Below, one piece after another: positions 42,779 to 53,792 of a stretch of 64,000 nt of DNA. The stretch is from Apodospora peruviana (lineage: Eukaryota > Ascomycota > Sordariomycetes > Sordariales > Lasiosphaeriaceae): the NCBI GenBank assembly GCA_033439685.1, contig JAUEDM010000002.1:3906001-3970000 (forward strand), written 5' to 3'. The translations under genes and the position numbers were made by a program. Within the stretch, counting starts at the first letter, position 1; every line of letters starts with the position of its first letter. The notes beneath the pieces are model-generated. The model was not told the origin of the DNA. It made no database searches and saw only the letters and a list, made by a program, of their open reading frames with translations.

Positions 42779-45700
42779 GAGAAATGCCGCTTGTGCATTT
42801 TTGAGGAAATTGGTCAGGGCATAATGCATGCCCATGGGCACCGCATAGCAGGAACAGTGAAATAACTCTCTTACCAGATACATAATTATTCTACTACCTG
42901 CTTCAGCACCTGTTAGGAGTATCATCAGTAGTTGCCCGCTGGCTCGACATAACACCGATGTGATAATCTCTTGTTTTCCTCCAGTATCATGTACATACAT
43001 TAGGTGTAACATGAACTATGGAAGTGACCTTCCACATTCCCTGTTTCAGCCATTAACAAGACATCAGTCTCCTTGCTGTTCCGCCAGCTGGTTCCAACAA
43101 GGCGTTGACGACACCTCCGACCCCCACAGAAAGTCCCTCGGTAAGACACTCGACAATATCACCCCCGTATCCTGACATGGACTCGCCCCTCATATTTGCC
43201 AAGGTCCCGTCTAGACAAGAGAATTATCTAGTAGCACATTAGCTTCAAGTTGTTTTCATCTTAGACGTATATAACGTACAGTCAGTCCAGTTGGTAATAT
43301 GCTAGTGGCGAAATTAAAACGTACGCGGAGTGAAAGATCAGTATTTGGTTATGTATGTATCAGTTCCACAGCTGTTTTCTTATCCGGGCCGGGAATTGGC
43401 AAGTGCCTGCATTTAGAGGTTTAAATTCCGGCAGAGATATACAAGACTGCTTGGGGAACGGATTTCCTGGCTCGCGCCAAACAACAGAAGGACTTGAAGC
43501 CTCCAAGCACCTTGGAGGAGACCGGCGAGCGACACTTTGATGGATTGTTGGAACAGCCATGTTGGTAATTCAATCTCGGTCAAACCCAAATTCTAGAAAA
43601 TCAGAGTCAGTGGTTATCACTTGCCCAATGATGACCAGTTTCGCACGGCGTCGAGTCTGTATTAATTGTGATTTCCCTATGCTTTGTCGGTTTGATCATC
43701 CTTTCAAGGCGCACGGGTGGGAGAACCGAGATAGATAGTTCAATCTACAAGACGACGATAGATTCTCCTGTCCTCTATTCAGTGGTGCAGTTGCTTCAAC
43801 CAAAACAGAGTTCCTGGAGCAGATGTGCGATTGTCTATCTGTGGCAACAGTCACCCCAAGATGTTAGAGAAATAAGTCGGATACCTGCTGAGTGGCGAAT
43901 GGTCAAAAGATAGCAAATGGGAGCCCGTCGCGCACAGACAAATTCATACTCGGGAGAGATGGGATTTGATTGATCAAATTTCACGAAACATCCAGTCAAG
44001 TCCTGTCAGGGAGATTTCATTTTACTCCCCGCGAGGTGAGTGTAGTTAGTGCTTGTTGGCGCTGGCTCGCTTCAGTCAATCAAGATTTACAGCTCACCTC
44101 ACCCACCAACAAGCCACCAGAACACACGCGCAAGGTGGCAAGCCAGACACGTCTGTCGTGGGCTTGTCTTGATCGAGATGCCACTAGTGAAAGTGTTAGC
44201 CACCTTGGCATCTGCGGCCCAGTCAGTCAGCCGGTGCCGACTCCCGAGACGTGAGATGCCTCTTGGCTCGCTTTCTCTCTCACGCTGGTCTGTTCTCAAC
44301 TTTCACCCCCGCGCTCCTGCGGCTGTTACTGTTCCTGGACAGTGACAACGCTTCCAGACTCCCCCAGTCAGCCTGTGCTGTGTAAGCGCTTGCGAGTGAG
44401 GCGAGAAAAGCGCAAAGGTGGGGGAAACCAACTTCCAGGGTTGCGTATCCGGGAACAAGAGACAGATGAAGATATCATTGGCTGATATTGCCGAAATAGG
44501 GGTTCTCGCCTTTTTTTGAGAGCTGTGTTGACTGTTGGTCTCGAAATGATGGACAGGGGTACAGGACATTGTCCAGCGGCCATCCCGCGTCAGCTGCAGA
44601 CTGGCTGGTGGGTATATTTAGGCAGTTTGAACTTGCGGCGACCTGCCTGGCCATGCCTGGCCCGTTCTGGGCAGGATTGCTTGCAGGTGTTGTCGTGGTT
44701 GCGTGTGAGTGAATGAGCGACGATGAGTGGGTGACTTGGTGGTGTTGTGTGTGTGTTGGAAGCCTCGGAAAGGGAACTTCCATCTCTCCGTTTTGCTTAT
44801 TCCGGGTCAGATATCGAAAGACAACGGCATCTCACAGCCCAAGTGCCCACAAAACAAGCAATAGCCAAGGAGCTGCGAAGGAGCTGCCAAGGCGGACGAG
44901 ATGAGCGTGCTGCGGAGTAGCGCAGTGCGGAAGCAGGGGGTGGGGTGCCACCACCTCTTCGTCCACTCAGCTGTCGCCCTGCACGCAGGTGAGCGTCCAT
45001 GGAACTTTTCTAGAAGGCCGGGGTCGTGGTCTTTCGATAAGAAAAAAGGAAAGTCATTAGTTGGGGTAACAATCAGGATGTCTGGTTGGCTGACCGGACA
45101 ATCCGAAGCATCCCGATCTTTCCTTTTTTTGTTTCCTCAGTTATAAGGATGCTGGATGACTCCAAATGGGGGATCGATGAAAAGATGCATCCGTTTGTGA
45201 ATGGGTGCAAGCCCGGTCTGTGACTGTGGAACACCACCACCCCGCGGTTTGCCTTGCCGGTGTGCGCAATGTCTCGGAAGTGAAAGGAGGGGCCTCGGTG
45301 GGCTGAAACGCTTCGGAGCCCATTATTCAGACAGATTCCGTCGGAGGGAAAGATCACCTCAGTTCAGGTGCTGGTAGTTGTAGGGCAGTCAAGGTACCTT
45401 AGGTATTCCGTACACGAAGGCGGGGGTTGTTTCAGTTAACCACGGACGAATGAGATCGCGTTCCCAGCTTCTGGACGTGATTAATTTATTCAGCGATGAT
45501 CATGAGATCCGGGACGGTGGACTGGTGTGTGTGTGTCTGTGAGGGCTTTTCTCCGTTGGGTCGATTCCTTGGTCGCACTCACCACGGGCAGAATCGAGGA
45601 GGAAGACGACGGACAAAATGCGCCGTGTTGCCCGGGTTTGAAGAGGGACACATTTTCAGGTGTTGAACTTCTGGAGCGCCAAGATGTTGCCAAGCAACGC

Positions 45701-45921
45701 CCCGCTTCGCCCAGAGATAAGGAAACCATCGGACCAATGAGATAACACAAATCGAAGCGCAATGAACGCGATCCGTTCCCTGCTGTTTGAAATGCTGCTT
45801 AAATTAACTGGCTGCCCTGGGTTGAAGAGAGTTGACCACTCCGGGGCTTGCTTTAGCGAAAAGGGAACACGTTCGCAGCCGTTCTCCAGGCCTGGACACC
45901 TGGCCTATTGAGTGGTGCCTT

Positions 45922-45966
45922 GGCTGCTGGGCATGCTGCTGGGCATGCTGCTGGGCATGCTGCTGC
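45922..45966 (+). repeat. 12-bp minisatellite
   Basis: Unit TGCTGGGCATGC, a little over three tandem copies, in the long non-coding region. Confidence 0.8.
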
Positions 45967-46326
45967 GACGGATGGGGCGTTGTCGTTAATAAGATGGGAT
46001 GGCTTGAACGTTGATGGCGGATCTGTGGCTGCGGCTAGGGAAGATGGTGTTCTTACGAGATTCCATCTTGTTGTTTCTTATCAGGACCCACTGTTCATTG
46101 TTTGTGAAGCTAACCTTGGGATGGCCAACAGACAATGAGAACAATGAGGGGGCTCGTAACCTTTCAGGAATAATGTACTTTTTCTCAATGTGGCTCGTAA
46201 CCCGTACACGTACGAGGATTTGATGCACTCTGTTGTTTTCCTGTCTTTGGTCTGTCCAACGTCGGGCGCCGACCACCTATCCATGGATGACCACCGTGCC
46301 GGTGCCAGTGGCGATTCTGTGTGTCT

Positions 46327-46371
46327 GTCGTGCCTGTCGTGCCTGTCGTGCCTGTCGTGCCTGTCGTGCCT
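46327..46371 (+). repeat. 9-bp minisatellite, five perfect copies
   Basis: GTCGTGCCT repeated five times without mismatch. Non-coding context, although the period is a multiple of three. Confidence 0.9.
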
Positions 46372-48183
46372 GCCTAGGTATCTTGCCTTCCCGCTATCTG
46401 CGGAGCAATCAATTCTGGAGCATCGCGCCTTCCAAGTCCCATCAGGTCGGGTTCCCGTTCATCAGTGGGTTCACAACGGACTTATCAGCTTGTGGATCAC
46501 GTTTCGGGAGCTAACGGGTGGCCCTTGAGTTCATCTGATGGCATCATCCAAGTCTGATCCGCTGATAAACCGTACCCATCGTCGATACCAGATTTTAACT
46601 GGAAACGGCGGTGCGGGGACAGACATACCTATTCAGAAGTTTTCGCGATTCGATTCTTTACTGATGCGCCGCGATGAGGACGTGAAGGGCCAATCTCAGA
46701 GATATCGATAGTACATACTGATTGCTGACTGTCAGGAGCCTCCACCTTCGACTTCCGCACCCCGCTGTCGATCGATGTCGTGGACTCCATTTTCGCGTGG
46801 TTGATGTGCATAACGCCTCTTTCCCTTCTGGGACATTGAAAAAGCTGACCGTGCTGACGAAGCTCGATCGCATCATGATACGGTGTACGGCATTTCCCGT
46901 GCAGATTCTTCCCGTCTCACCCCGGAACCTCCCAGCTTGGAGACTGCGAAACACCTCTGCTGACTGCATTTTGTCAAGGCAAACTTACGGCACCTGAATG
47001 GCTCTCGGGTTTCTGGCGTTTGGGGCTTGGTAGACGCCGCCGGGAAGGATTTTTGTACAATGGGTTTATTGCCCGGGGTACCGCTATATTGCAGTCTGTT
47101 CAAGGGACGCCCGAACAATGCCAAATTGCGGATGCGACTGCGACCCCTTCTGCAGCGGCACGCAGGCTGCAAGCGCAGTAATGAAGATGGGATGCGAGAA
47201 CGAAAAGCTTGGGTTTGGTATTATGACTCTGGTTGCAATATTTGGGTTTGTGCATCGAGGCCGCTTTCGCTGTCTGTCTGTCTGTCCTTTTCCTGCATTT
47301 TGGTTTCCAGGTTTCCCCTCGAGGCGAGGAAGGCTGATACCTAATAAGATCAGGTCGGCGTTCCGACGGCGGTGGCTCAGATCAGAGCTGCACCGTTTCA
47401 CGCCGAACAGCTTCTGGCTCGTCAATCTGCAGCTGCCTGCCCCGATTGGCCGCCTGGATAATTCCAAGTCCTCAACGATGAACTCGCGGTACGGATTACC
47501 TTCCAGTGCTTCCTTCCCCAGGGTTTGTCCCCCACTCTATTCTTGAAATTACAGCAAAATCTCTGCTGTCGCATTGCAGCATCTTTCTCCAACTCACCAC
47601 TTCACCACTCTCGAATTCCCCATTCAACCACTGTTGTAAGTGCACCTATACATACCCCATGACTGGCAACCGATCAAGTGTGTGAGCACAGACAGGAAAA
47701 GAAAAAGATGATGGCTTGCCAAGAGACAGGAGCAAGTCGGCGTCTGGAGAAATGATTCGATGACCCACGGCGACTTCGCTTTTACCCCCACCGTTTTGTC
47801 CAAAAGCCAAACGCCAGGGAATTCCTTATCTATGGGGGGTCTCCACTCCTTCATTGATGCTTGGGCTTGGCAAAAGAACCTGGGTGCATCCTGCATAACC
47901 CGTAGGGTGCCTCAAACTCAAAGCGGAATGGAGCTCCTTTCAAGGCCGATAGCTCTCAAGGTACCCTGACAGCTGCGCGGTCCCGGTTCCTGTCGCGGTC
48001 CCCTTGATGCCACCACGGGTCACCACGGGTGGGCAGGGCAAGTCCAGGGTCGCCGCGGCCTCGAGGTTTATTTACCCTGCCGATCCCCCCGTCTCTCCGA
48101 TCTGATTTTCTTCTTCTTCGTAACCTTGGTTCAGACCTCCGTCCCCACCTTGAACATCATCGACGACCCTTCAAGCCCTCACC

Positions 48184-49746
48184 ATGTCGTCCGGCCCCGT
48201 TGAGGAGTACACCGGCGCGACCGGCTTCGCCGACTCTGGCGGTGACTCGCTGACCGAGAACCTGAACGTTTACTATGCGGTATGTCGTCAAAAACACTTG
48301 AATGCTTCTCGAGGAACGCCCACTGACATGTTCTGTCCCAGTCTGGCGATTTCGCATGGATCATGACAAGCTCGGCCCTTGTGCTGCTCATGGTCCCCGG
48401 TGTCGGCTTTTTCTACAGCGGCTTGGCCCGGCGCAAGTCGGCGCTCTCGTTGATATGGCTGTCGCTCATGTCGATAGCGGTTGTGGGATTCCAATGGTTC
48501 TTCTGGGGCTATTCGCTCGCCTTCTCTCACTCGGGCAGCAACCCCTACATCGGTGACCTATCCAACTTTGGTCTGATGAAGACCCTCGGCCAGCCCAGCG
48601 TTGGCAGCAGCGCCGTTCCCGACATTCTTTTCTGCCTGTACCAGGGCATGTTCGCCGCCATCACCCCAGCTCTCGCCATTGGCGCCGCCGCTGACCGTGG
48701 CCGCATGCTCCCCGCCCTGGTCTTCATCTTCATCTGGGCGACGATCGTCTACGACCCGATTGCTTACTGGACCTGGAACCCGGCTGGTTGGTCATTCGTG
48801 ATGGGTGGTCTCGATTTCGCTGGAGGTACCCCGGTCCACATCAGCTCTGGTGCTGCCGCTCTCGCCTACTCGCTTATGCTTGGAAAGCGGACTGGCTACA
48901 ACAAGGTCCACGGCCTCCCTTACCGTCCCCACAACGTCACCCACGTCGTTCTCGGCACCGTGTTCCTCTGGGTCGGTTGGTTCGGCTTCAACGGTGGCTC
49001 TGCTCTCGCTGCCAACACCCGCGCCGTGATGGCTTGCATGGTCACCCACATCTCGGCCTGCGTTGGTGGCTTCACCTGGTGCCTACTTGATTACCGCCTC
49101 GAGAAGAAGTGGAGCACCGTCGGCTTCTGCTCCGGTGTCATCGCCGGTCTCGTTGCCATTACCCCCGCTGCCGGTTACGTCCCTCCCTGGTCGGCATTCG
49201 TCTTTGGAGTTGTCGGCGCCATTGTTTGCAATTTTGCCACCAAGCTCAAGTTCCTCCTTGGCATCGATGAGGCCCTCGATATCTTCGCCGAGCACGCTGT
49301 TGGCGGTATTGTCGGCAACCTGCTGACTGGTCTCTTTGCTGCGTAAGTGCTGCTGCCTTATAATACTAGACATTTCCAAAGCTAACCTGCCGACTAGTGA
49401 CTACATTGCCCACCTTGACGGCGCCACCGAGATCGCCGGCGGCTGGGTCAACCACAACTACGTCCAGCTCGGATACCAGCTCGCCGACAGCACTGCCGGT
49501 TTCTCGTACTCATTCGTCATGACCTGCGTCATCCTCTTCCTCATGAACCTCGTCCCCGGCCTCTCCCTCCGCGTCAGCGCCGAGGAGGAAGAGATGGGTC
49601 TTGACGATGGCCAGCTTGGAGAGTTCGCCTACGACTACGTCGAAATCACCCGCCACGTCAGCGACCTCGTTAACGGTGTCACTGCCCCCGGCAGCTCGGC
49701 GGATGCCCACAGCTTCAAGGGCGAGGCACCCGAGAAGACTGTCTAA
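48184..49746 (+). CDS. ammonium transporter (AMT/MEP family)
   Basis: Three exons (48184-48279, 48342-49342, 49398-49746) give 481 aa with about 11 membrane segments. Family features seen: MVPGVGFFYSGLARRKSALS, FQWFFWGYSLAFS, the signature DFAGGTPVHISSGAAALAYS with the pore histidine, WFGFNGGSALAAN, and DIFAEHAVGGIVGNLLTGLFA with the second pore histidine. The cytosolic tail ends in an acidic region. It takes up ammonium at the plasma membrane. Introns have GTATGT and GTAAGT donors and restore the motif continuity. Nitrogen control through GATA factors is usual for this family, but the sites here are not denser than expected. Confidence 0.95.
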
Positions 49747-50730
49747 GCGACCGTCGAAAGACCACTGGATCTATATAAATATTGCGAGTTATTTGGGGGG
49801 ATAAATCTGTTTTGGAGCTATAGGGGACGTTTTGTTGATGTACCTTGCAGCTGTTAAATAACACTTGATACCTATTTCCATTCACTTAGTACTCATATTA
49901 TACCTTTTTAATAACACCACTGCCGCCATGGTCGTGATGATGCTGTTCCATTCAACTTCGTGGCTGTCTGCTTGTTTTTATCTGGGCGTGAGTTGAGACG
50001 CAACCGTGGTCTATAGATGTCGGTTAATGAGTGAGACCCCAGTGCATCGAATGTCGTAGCGTACGCATGTGCATCCTGATAATATGCCATGTCACGGTGT
50101 TTCCTACTGGGCCTTCACGTGTCTTGACTGTTGACGAGCAACGACGTTGAAACAAACAATTTTTTGCCGTGGGGTTGCCTTGAGTTGCAACCTATATTTG
50201 AACACAAAGAATGGAGCACATGGAGAGTGGCAGGCAATGATGACATGTGATATTTGCGGATGCAACACCCGTTGTGGTGTGGTCAGGTAGACAAAGGACA
50301 TGTAATCCAATCCGACGGAAGTTAGTAATGGCGCCAAGACTGGTGACGCCATCGCCGAGGAGACACCAAGTTGCGTTCAACCAGTGACTGAGGTGGAGTT
50401 CAACACGATGACATAACGCATCTCAACCTGTCCAATGCAAATTCTCATCGACAGTCGACCGGGTTGGCAACAACTTGAAAAGGATTAATGCGTGCTTCTC
50501 TTTCACTGATTTATGTGTGTTAGGGACGTCATACTATAGCCGCCCGACATTTATGCATTCCACTTACGAATATGACGAATCTTTTTATAAGCTGAACAGA
50601 ACCCCGGCTTCCAGGCACTATTCCTCATTCACTTTCATCGAAGCTCTGAATCATAAAAGACTCAACCTTTCACTCACAAATACCTTGCACATCAATAAAA
50701 GCCAAACTCAATCATCATCACTTAGTCATC
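49747..50730. other. 1.0-kb intergenic region
   Basis: 3' flank of the transporter and promoter of the con-6 gene. A TATAAG element (about 50586) lies roughly 145 bp upstream of the con-6 start and is a candidate core promoter. Confidence 0.5.
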
Positions 50731-51058
50731 ATGATGTCCGCCGGAGCAAAGTCAGCCATGTCCAACGACATGCAGGAGCTCGCCCAGGGCAAGGAGGATA
50801 TTTCCAACCAGATCAAAGGCCACAAGGCCAACCTTTCCAATCCAAGTGCGTACCATTCTCATGATTGTACCCGTGATATTGACAGGTGACCCTAACTTGT
50901 GTCCGTCATACTTAGACACCAGTGAGAAGTCCAAGAAGAGCAGCGAGAAAGTCATCGAGTCCCTCGGAGGCAGCGACACTCAGGAGATGCACCGCGAGAA
51001 GCCCATCAGCAAGCAAGCGGCTGAGGAGCTGTACGGTTCGAGAGCTTCTGCTGCTTAG
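50731..51058 (+). CDS. con-6: conidiation-specific protein 6 (Con-6) family
   Basis: Two exons (50731-50845, 50916-51058) give 85 aa. The Con-6 motif is spread across the intron: GKEDISNQIKGHKANLSNPNT joined to SEKSKKSSEKVIESL. The protein is small, hydrophilic and Lys/Ser-rich, as is typical. In Neurospora, con-6 transcripts accumulate during conidiation and the protein is degraded on germination; its biochemical role is unknown. Tandem ATGs at 50731 and 50734 make the exact start ambiguous by one codon. Symbol given by family resemblance. Confidence 0.88.
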
Positions 51059-51249
51059 GACGCACTAGCTCACATCTGTGACGAAGGCAAAAATTGATTT
51101 GGGATTGTGTGTTTCAATGCGGGAGTTTTATGTGTCTGTTGGAATTTATGGCGCGTGCAACAAACGCGATTACCTAGGTAGTTACCTCGCTTTGGTATAT
51201 CAATCGAGACAGTATTATATCCAGGGAATTTCTCCCATCTCATTTTGCA

Positions 51250-52077
51250 TCATGTAACTAACCACTGCCTCATCCAAGCAACAGCAGCATTTTTGCCCCT
51301 CACCATGGCCGCCCGTTCGCCCTTCTTATTTTCGTCTCCCCTGACCAAACAGCCATGCGTAACGCCAGGAAAGAACTGAAAATCCACCTGTGCTTTCACT
51401 TTCTGCGTCAGCGTCGTAAACGCATACACTTTCATCTCATCAGAGAACCACTGGTCGTGCTCCGGCGCCAGCACCTGCATCGCGACACTCTCATCGACCC
51501 CTTCGACGTCCGCCTCGGTCAACAAGCCCGGGTGTCCGCACGTGATGGCATCCACCAACTTCCTCCCTCCTTGCAGTCTATGCTCCTTCGACGCAAGCCT
51601 GAACACACCCCAACCACCCCAACAAAAACCCACGGCGCCAACTTTCTCGTACCCAAGATTAGACCGGAGGGCCTTGGCGCAGGCAAAAATCTCTGGCTCG
51701 CGGACCTCGCGCGCGTTGGCAACCATGAACTTGTCTAGACCGGGCACTTCGGCGAATCTTTCCTGCAGGAGTAGGTTGTGGTCGAGGACCTGACCCGCAA
51801 AAAAGTCGGGCACGTAGACGGTCGCGTCGATCTCGCGCGCGTAGTGGTCCGCGAGAAGACGCACGTTGGCGAAAGTCCATCCCAGCACGTCGTGGATGAT
51901 CATGATGGCTACTTTTGGGTTGGTGCCGGTTACGTAGGCTTTGTTGTCAATGGGGGTCAAGCCGGTTGACGAGGACGGGATGGTGGTTTCGGTGCCCGAG
52001 GGGGTGCCGGCCCATTGGAATGCTTTGAGGCAGCAGAGGGGGATTGGGGACTCAGAGGAGGAGACGGACTCGCCCAT
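51250..52077 (-). CDS. dienelactone hydrolase family protein
   Basis: A single exon of 275 aa. The triad is readable: the nucleophile Cys152 in GAVGFCWGGWG, Asp208 in LAPEHDQW and His241 in FFPGVTHGC. AIMIIHDVLGW is the usual glycine-poor oxyanion strand of fungal members. Enzymes of this family hydrolyse lactones such as dienelactone in aromatic-compound catabolism, but many fungal paralogues have unknown substrates. It is probably cytosolic, and the frame is clean. It is convergent with con-6. Confidence 0.9.
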   Translation of the reverse strand: MGESVSSSESPIPLCCLKAFQWAGTPSGTETTIPSSSTGLTPIDNKAYVTGTNPKVAIMIIHDVLGWTFANVRLLADHYAREIDATVYVPDFFAGQVLDHNLLLQERFAEVPGLDKFMVANAREVREPEIFACAKALRSNLGYEKVGAVGFCWGGWGVFRLASKEHRLQGGRKLVDAITCGHPGLLTEADVEGVDESVAMQVLAPEHDQWFSDEMKVYAFTTLTQKVKAQVDFQFFPGVTHGCLVRGDENKKGERAAMVRGKNAAVAWMRQWLVT

Positions 52078-53264
52078 TGTTGATATTGTTTGTTAATACT
52101 TTGTAAAGGAGTTTTGTTTGTCGACTTTGTAAGACGGGAATAAACTAAGAGTTTTCGTTAATGGGAACGATGTCCAGTTTTGTTTCCCCCCCCCCCCCTC
52201 CCCCTTTTAAACCCCTCAGACAGCGGTTGTCTGACCGTCCACCAAATTGCTGTGAAAGAACTTATTGGTTCCTCGAAACTGCCGGAGTGTAGTTCGGACT
52301 GTTTTCCGAGCACGACGCTGTGAGTATGTACGCACGAACGATTTGCACATAATTTGCAAACCTAACTCCGCTAAGTCCGTGATTTTGGACGATCGTGTGC
52401 GCTTGAGATGAGCATCAGACGGTCTGATGGAATCGGAGTCAGCTGAATGAGAAACACGTAATTATAGTTAACCTGTTGGAAGTATTCCTGAGACGGCGAA
52501 GTCATTTCCAGAGAACCCAACGGATTGGCAAAAGATCGATGAAGCAGGATACGCTGGAGGTATCCGAAATAATTCGACTAACCCGCAGGAATAGTTTATG
52601 GATTGATGGACAGTGATGTTGAGGAGTTGTAAATGACGACTGTACGAAGCAAGCAACCTCATCGCTGATTTCTTGTTTCCTATGTGGAACAAGACGTTTT
52701 TACCTGCTCACGACCGCTGCCGCGTCAAACTCAGTACTCAAGGTATCTAATTATAGGCAAAATGCTTCTAATCGAGGTGAAGATCGATGGGTTATAATCG
52801 CGTGTTCTGTTCTAGCTATTCTTATGAGCATACCGAATATCATGGAACATGTTGTTACAGCTTCAGGATTGACAATGTTCTGTAAGCATTCCGATGTAAC
52901 GTAAAACATTCCCACAAAAAGTGGAAAATCCATCATGGCGTCATGGCATGTGATTCTACCGTTCACACGCAATACGGGGGTCGTCCTGCACCGCGAGTCA
53001 TGTACAGCTGAACCTCAAATCCAACTACATCTGCTTCGCGAAACATAACTCTGACGTACCGTATACGCCATCATGGGAAACCCATTGTACCGAATGCTCA
53101 TATTATCCTCCAGGGTTGGGCAGAGCCACAGAACCAAAGAGGCTGTCCTAACAAGCTTCGTTCAAAACATGGAGACGAGAGAGAGGACAAGCGGCTCGGC
53201 TCGATCTTGCCCAGTCCTACAAGAGCTCCGCAAGATTGGCATCTCCACATCAGCAACTCAACAA
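52078..53264. other. 1.2-kb intergenic region
   Basis: Contains a poly-C tract at about 52186-52205 in the promoter of the hydrolase gene. No other gene seen before the tRNA. Confidence 0.55.
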
Positions 53265-53336
53265 GGTCCGCTGGCTCAATGGCAGAGCGTCTGACTACGA
53301 ATCAGGAGGTTCCAGGTTCGACCCCTGGGTGGATCG
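53265..53336 (+). tRNA. tRNA-Arg (anticodon ACG)
   Basis: A complete cloverleaf of 72 nt: acceptor stem GGTCCGC/GTGGATC (two G-U pairs), D-arm GCTC/GAGC, anticodon stem TCTGA/TCAGG with loop CTACGAA, and T-arm CCAGG/CCTGG with loop TTCGACC. A-box (TGGCTCAATGG) and B-box (GGTTCGACC) promoters are intact. No intron. A TTTT at 53347-53350 can serve as the Pol III terminator. Confidence 0.95.
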
Positions 53337-53346
53337 ATCCATTTAC

Positions 53347-53350
53347 TTTT
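53347..53350 (+). terminator. Pol III terminator of tRNA-Arg
   Basis: A run of four T starting 11 bp after the tRNA, the minimal Pol III stop signal. Confidence 0.6.
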
Positions 53351-53460
53351 GCTGCTGGCCGAACGAAGTTCGTGTTGTGATTTTTGGTTTGGATAGACAG
53401 CCTAGCGTTGGCTCCTGAACGGGCGTCGCTGGAGAGAGAGAGGCTCGCGGGCTAACATAC

Positions 53461-53625
53461 ACTTAAACTGGATATTACTAGTTGCCGTGAAGAAACCAAA
53501 TCCTACTGTTTACTAATAAGAGAACACGTCTAGTTAGTAGTCGATTTTAAGAAAACACTTTTACTAGATGTCTATAAAGGGATACGTTACTAGTTGCATA
53601 TAAGAAAACATCATGACAAGTAACG
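53461..53625. repeat. degenerate AT-rich direct-repeat patch
   Basis: TTACTAGTTGC occurs at 53475-53485 and 53587-53597. The pattern TAAGARAACA recurs three times (about 53517, 53548 and 53601). This looks like a worn tandem repeat or the end of a retroelement next to the tRNA, but it is too degraded to classify. Confidence 0.3.
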
Positions 53626-53792
53626 TTAGCGAGTATGTTGTCTTTTTCTTTCAGTCCTGTGAACTGAGACCAATCGATCATTATATCATAAAAAGTGCTC
53701 ACATCGCCAACCAGACGACGCAGTTATAAGCATCTAAACCTTATTACCTGTTTCTATAGTAGCCGCGGCACCTCTTGTCTCTTTCTCAGTTT

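Larger units (their letters stand above)
42779..48183. other. 5.4-kb non-coding region upstream of the ammonium transporter
   Basis: No coding gene could be supported on either strand, even with splicing in mind. It holds two short minisatellites (45922-45966 and 46327-46371), GGTACCT/CCTAGGTA-type motifs (45391-45406, 46372-46381) and scattered GATA cores no denser than chance. It may be an extended promoter or leader region, or contain a non-coding transcript. Confidence 0.5.

Noticed and set aside
42779..48183. GATA-factor (HGATAR) sites as evidence of nitrogen control of the ammonium transporter
   Set aside because: Cores such as AGATAA at 45715 and 45740 exist, but about 16 are expected by chance in 5.4 kb on both strands, so density alone is not evidence.
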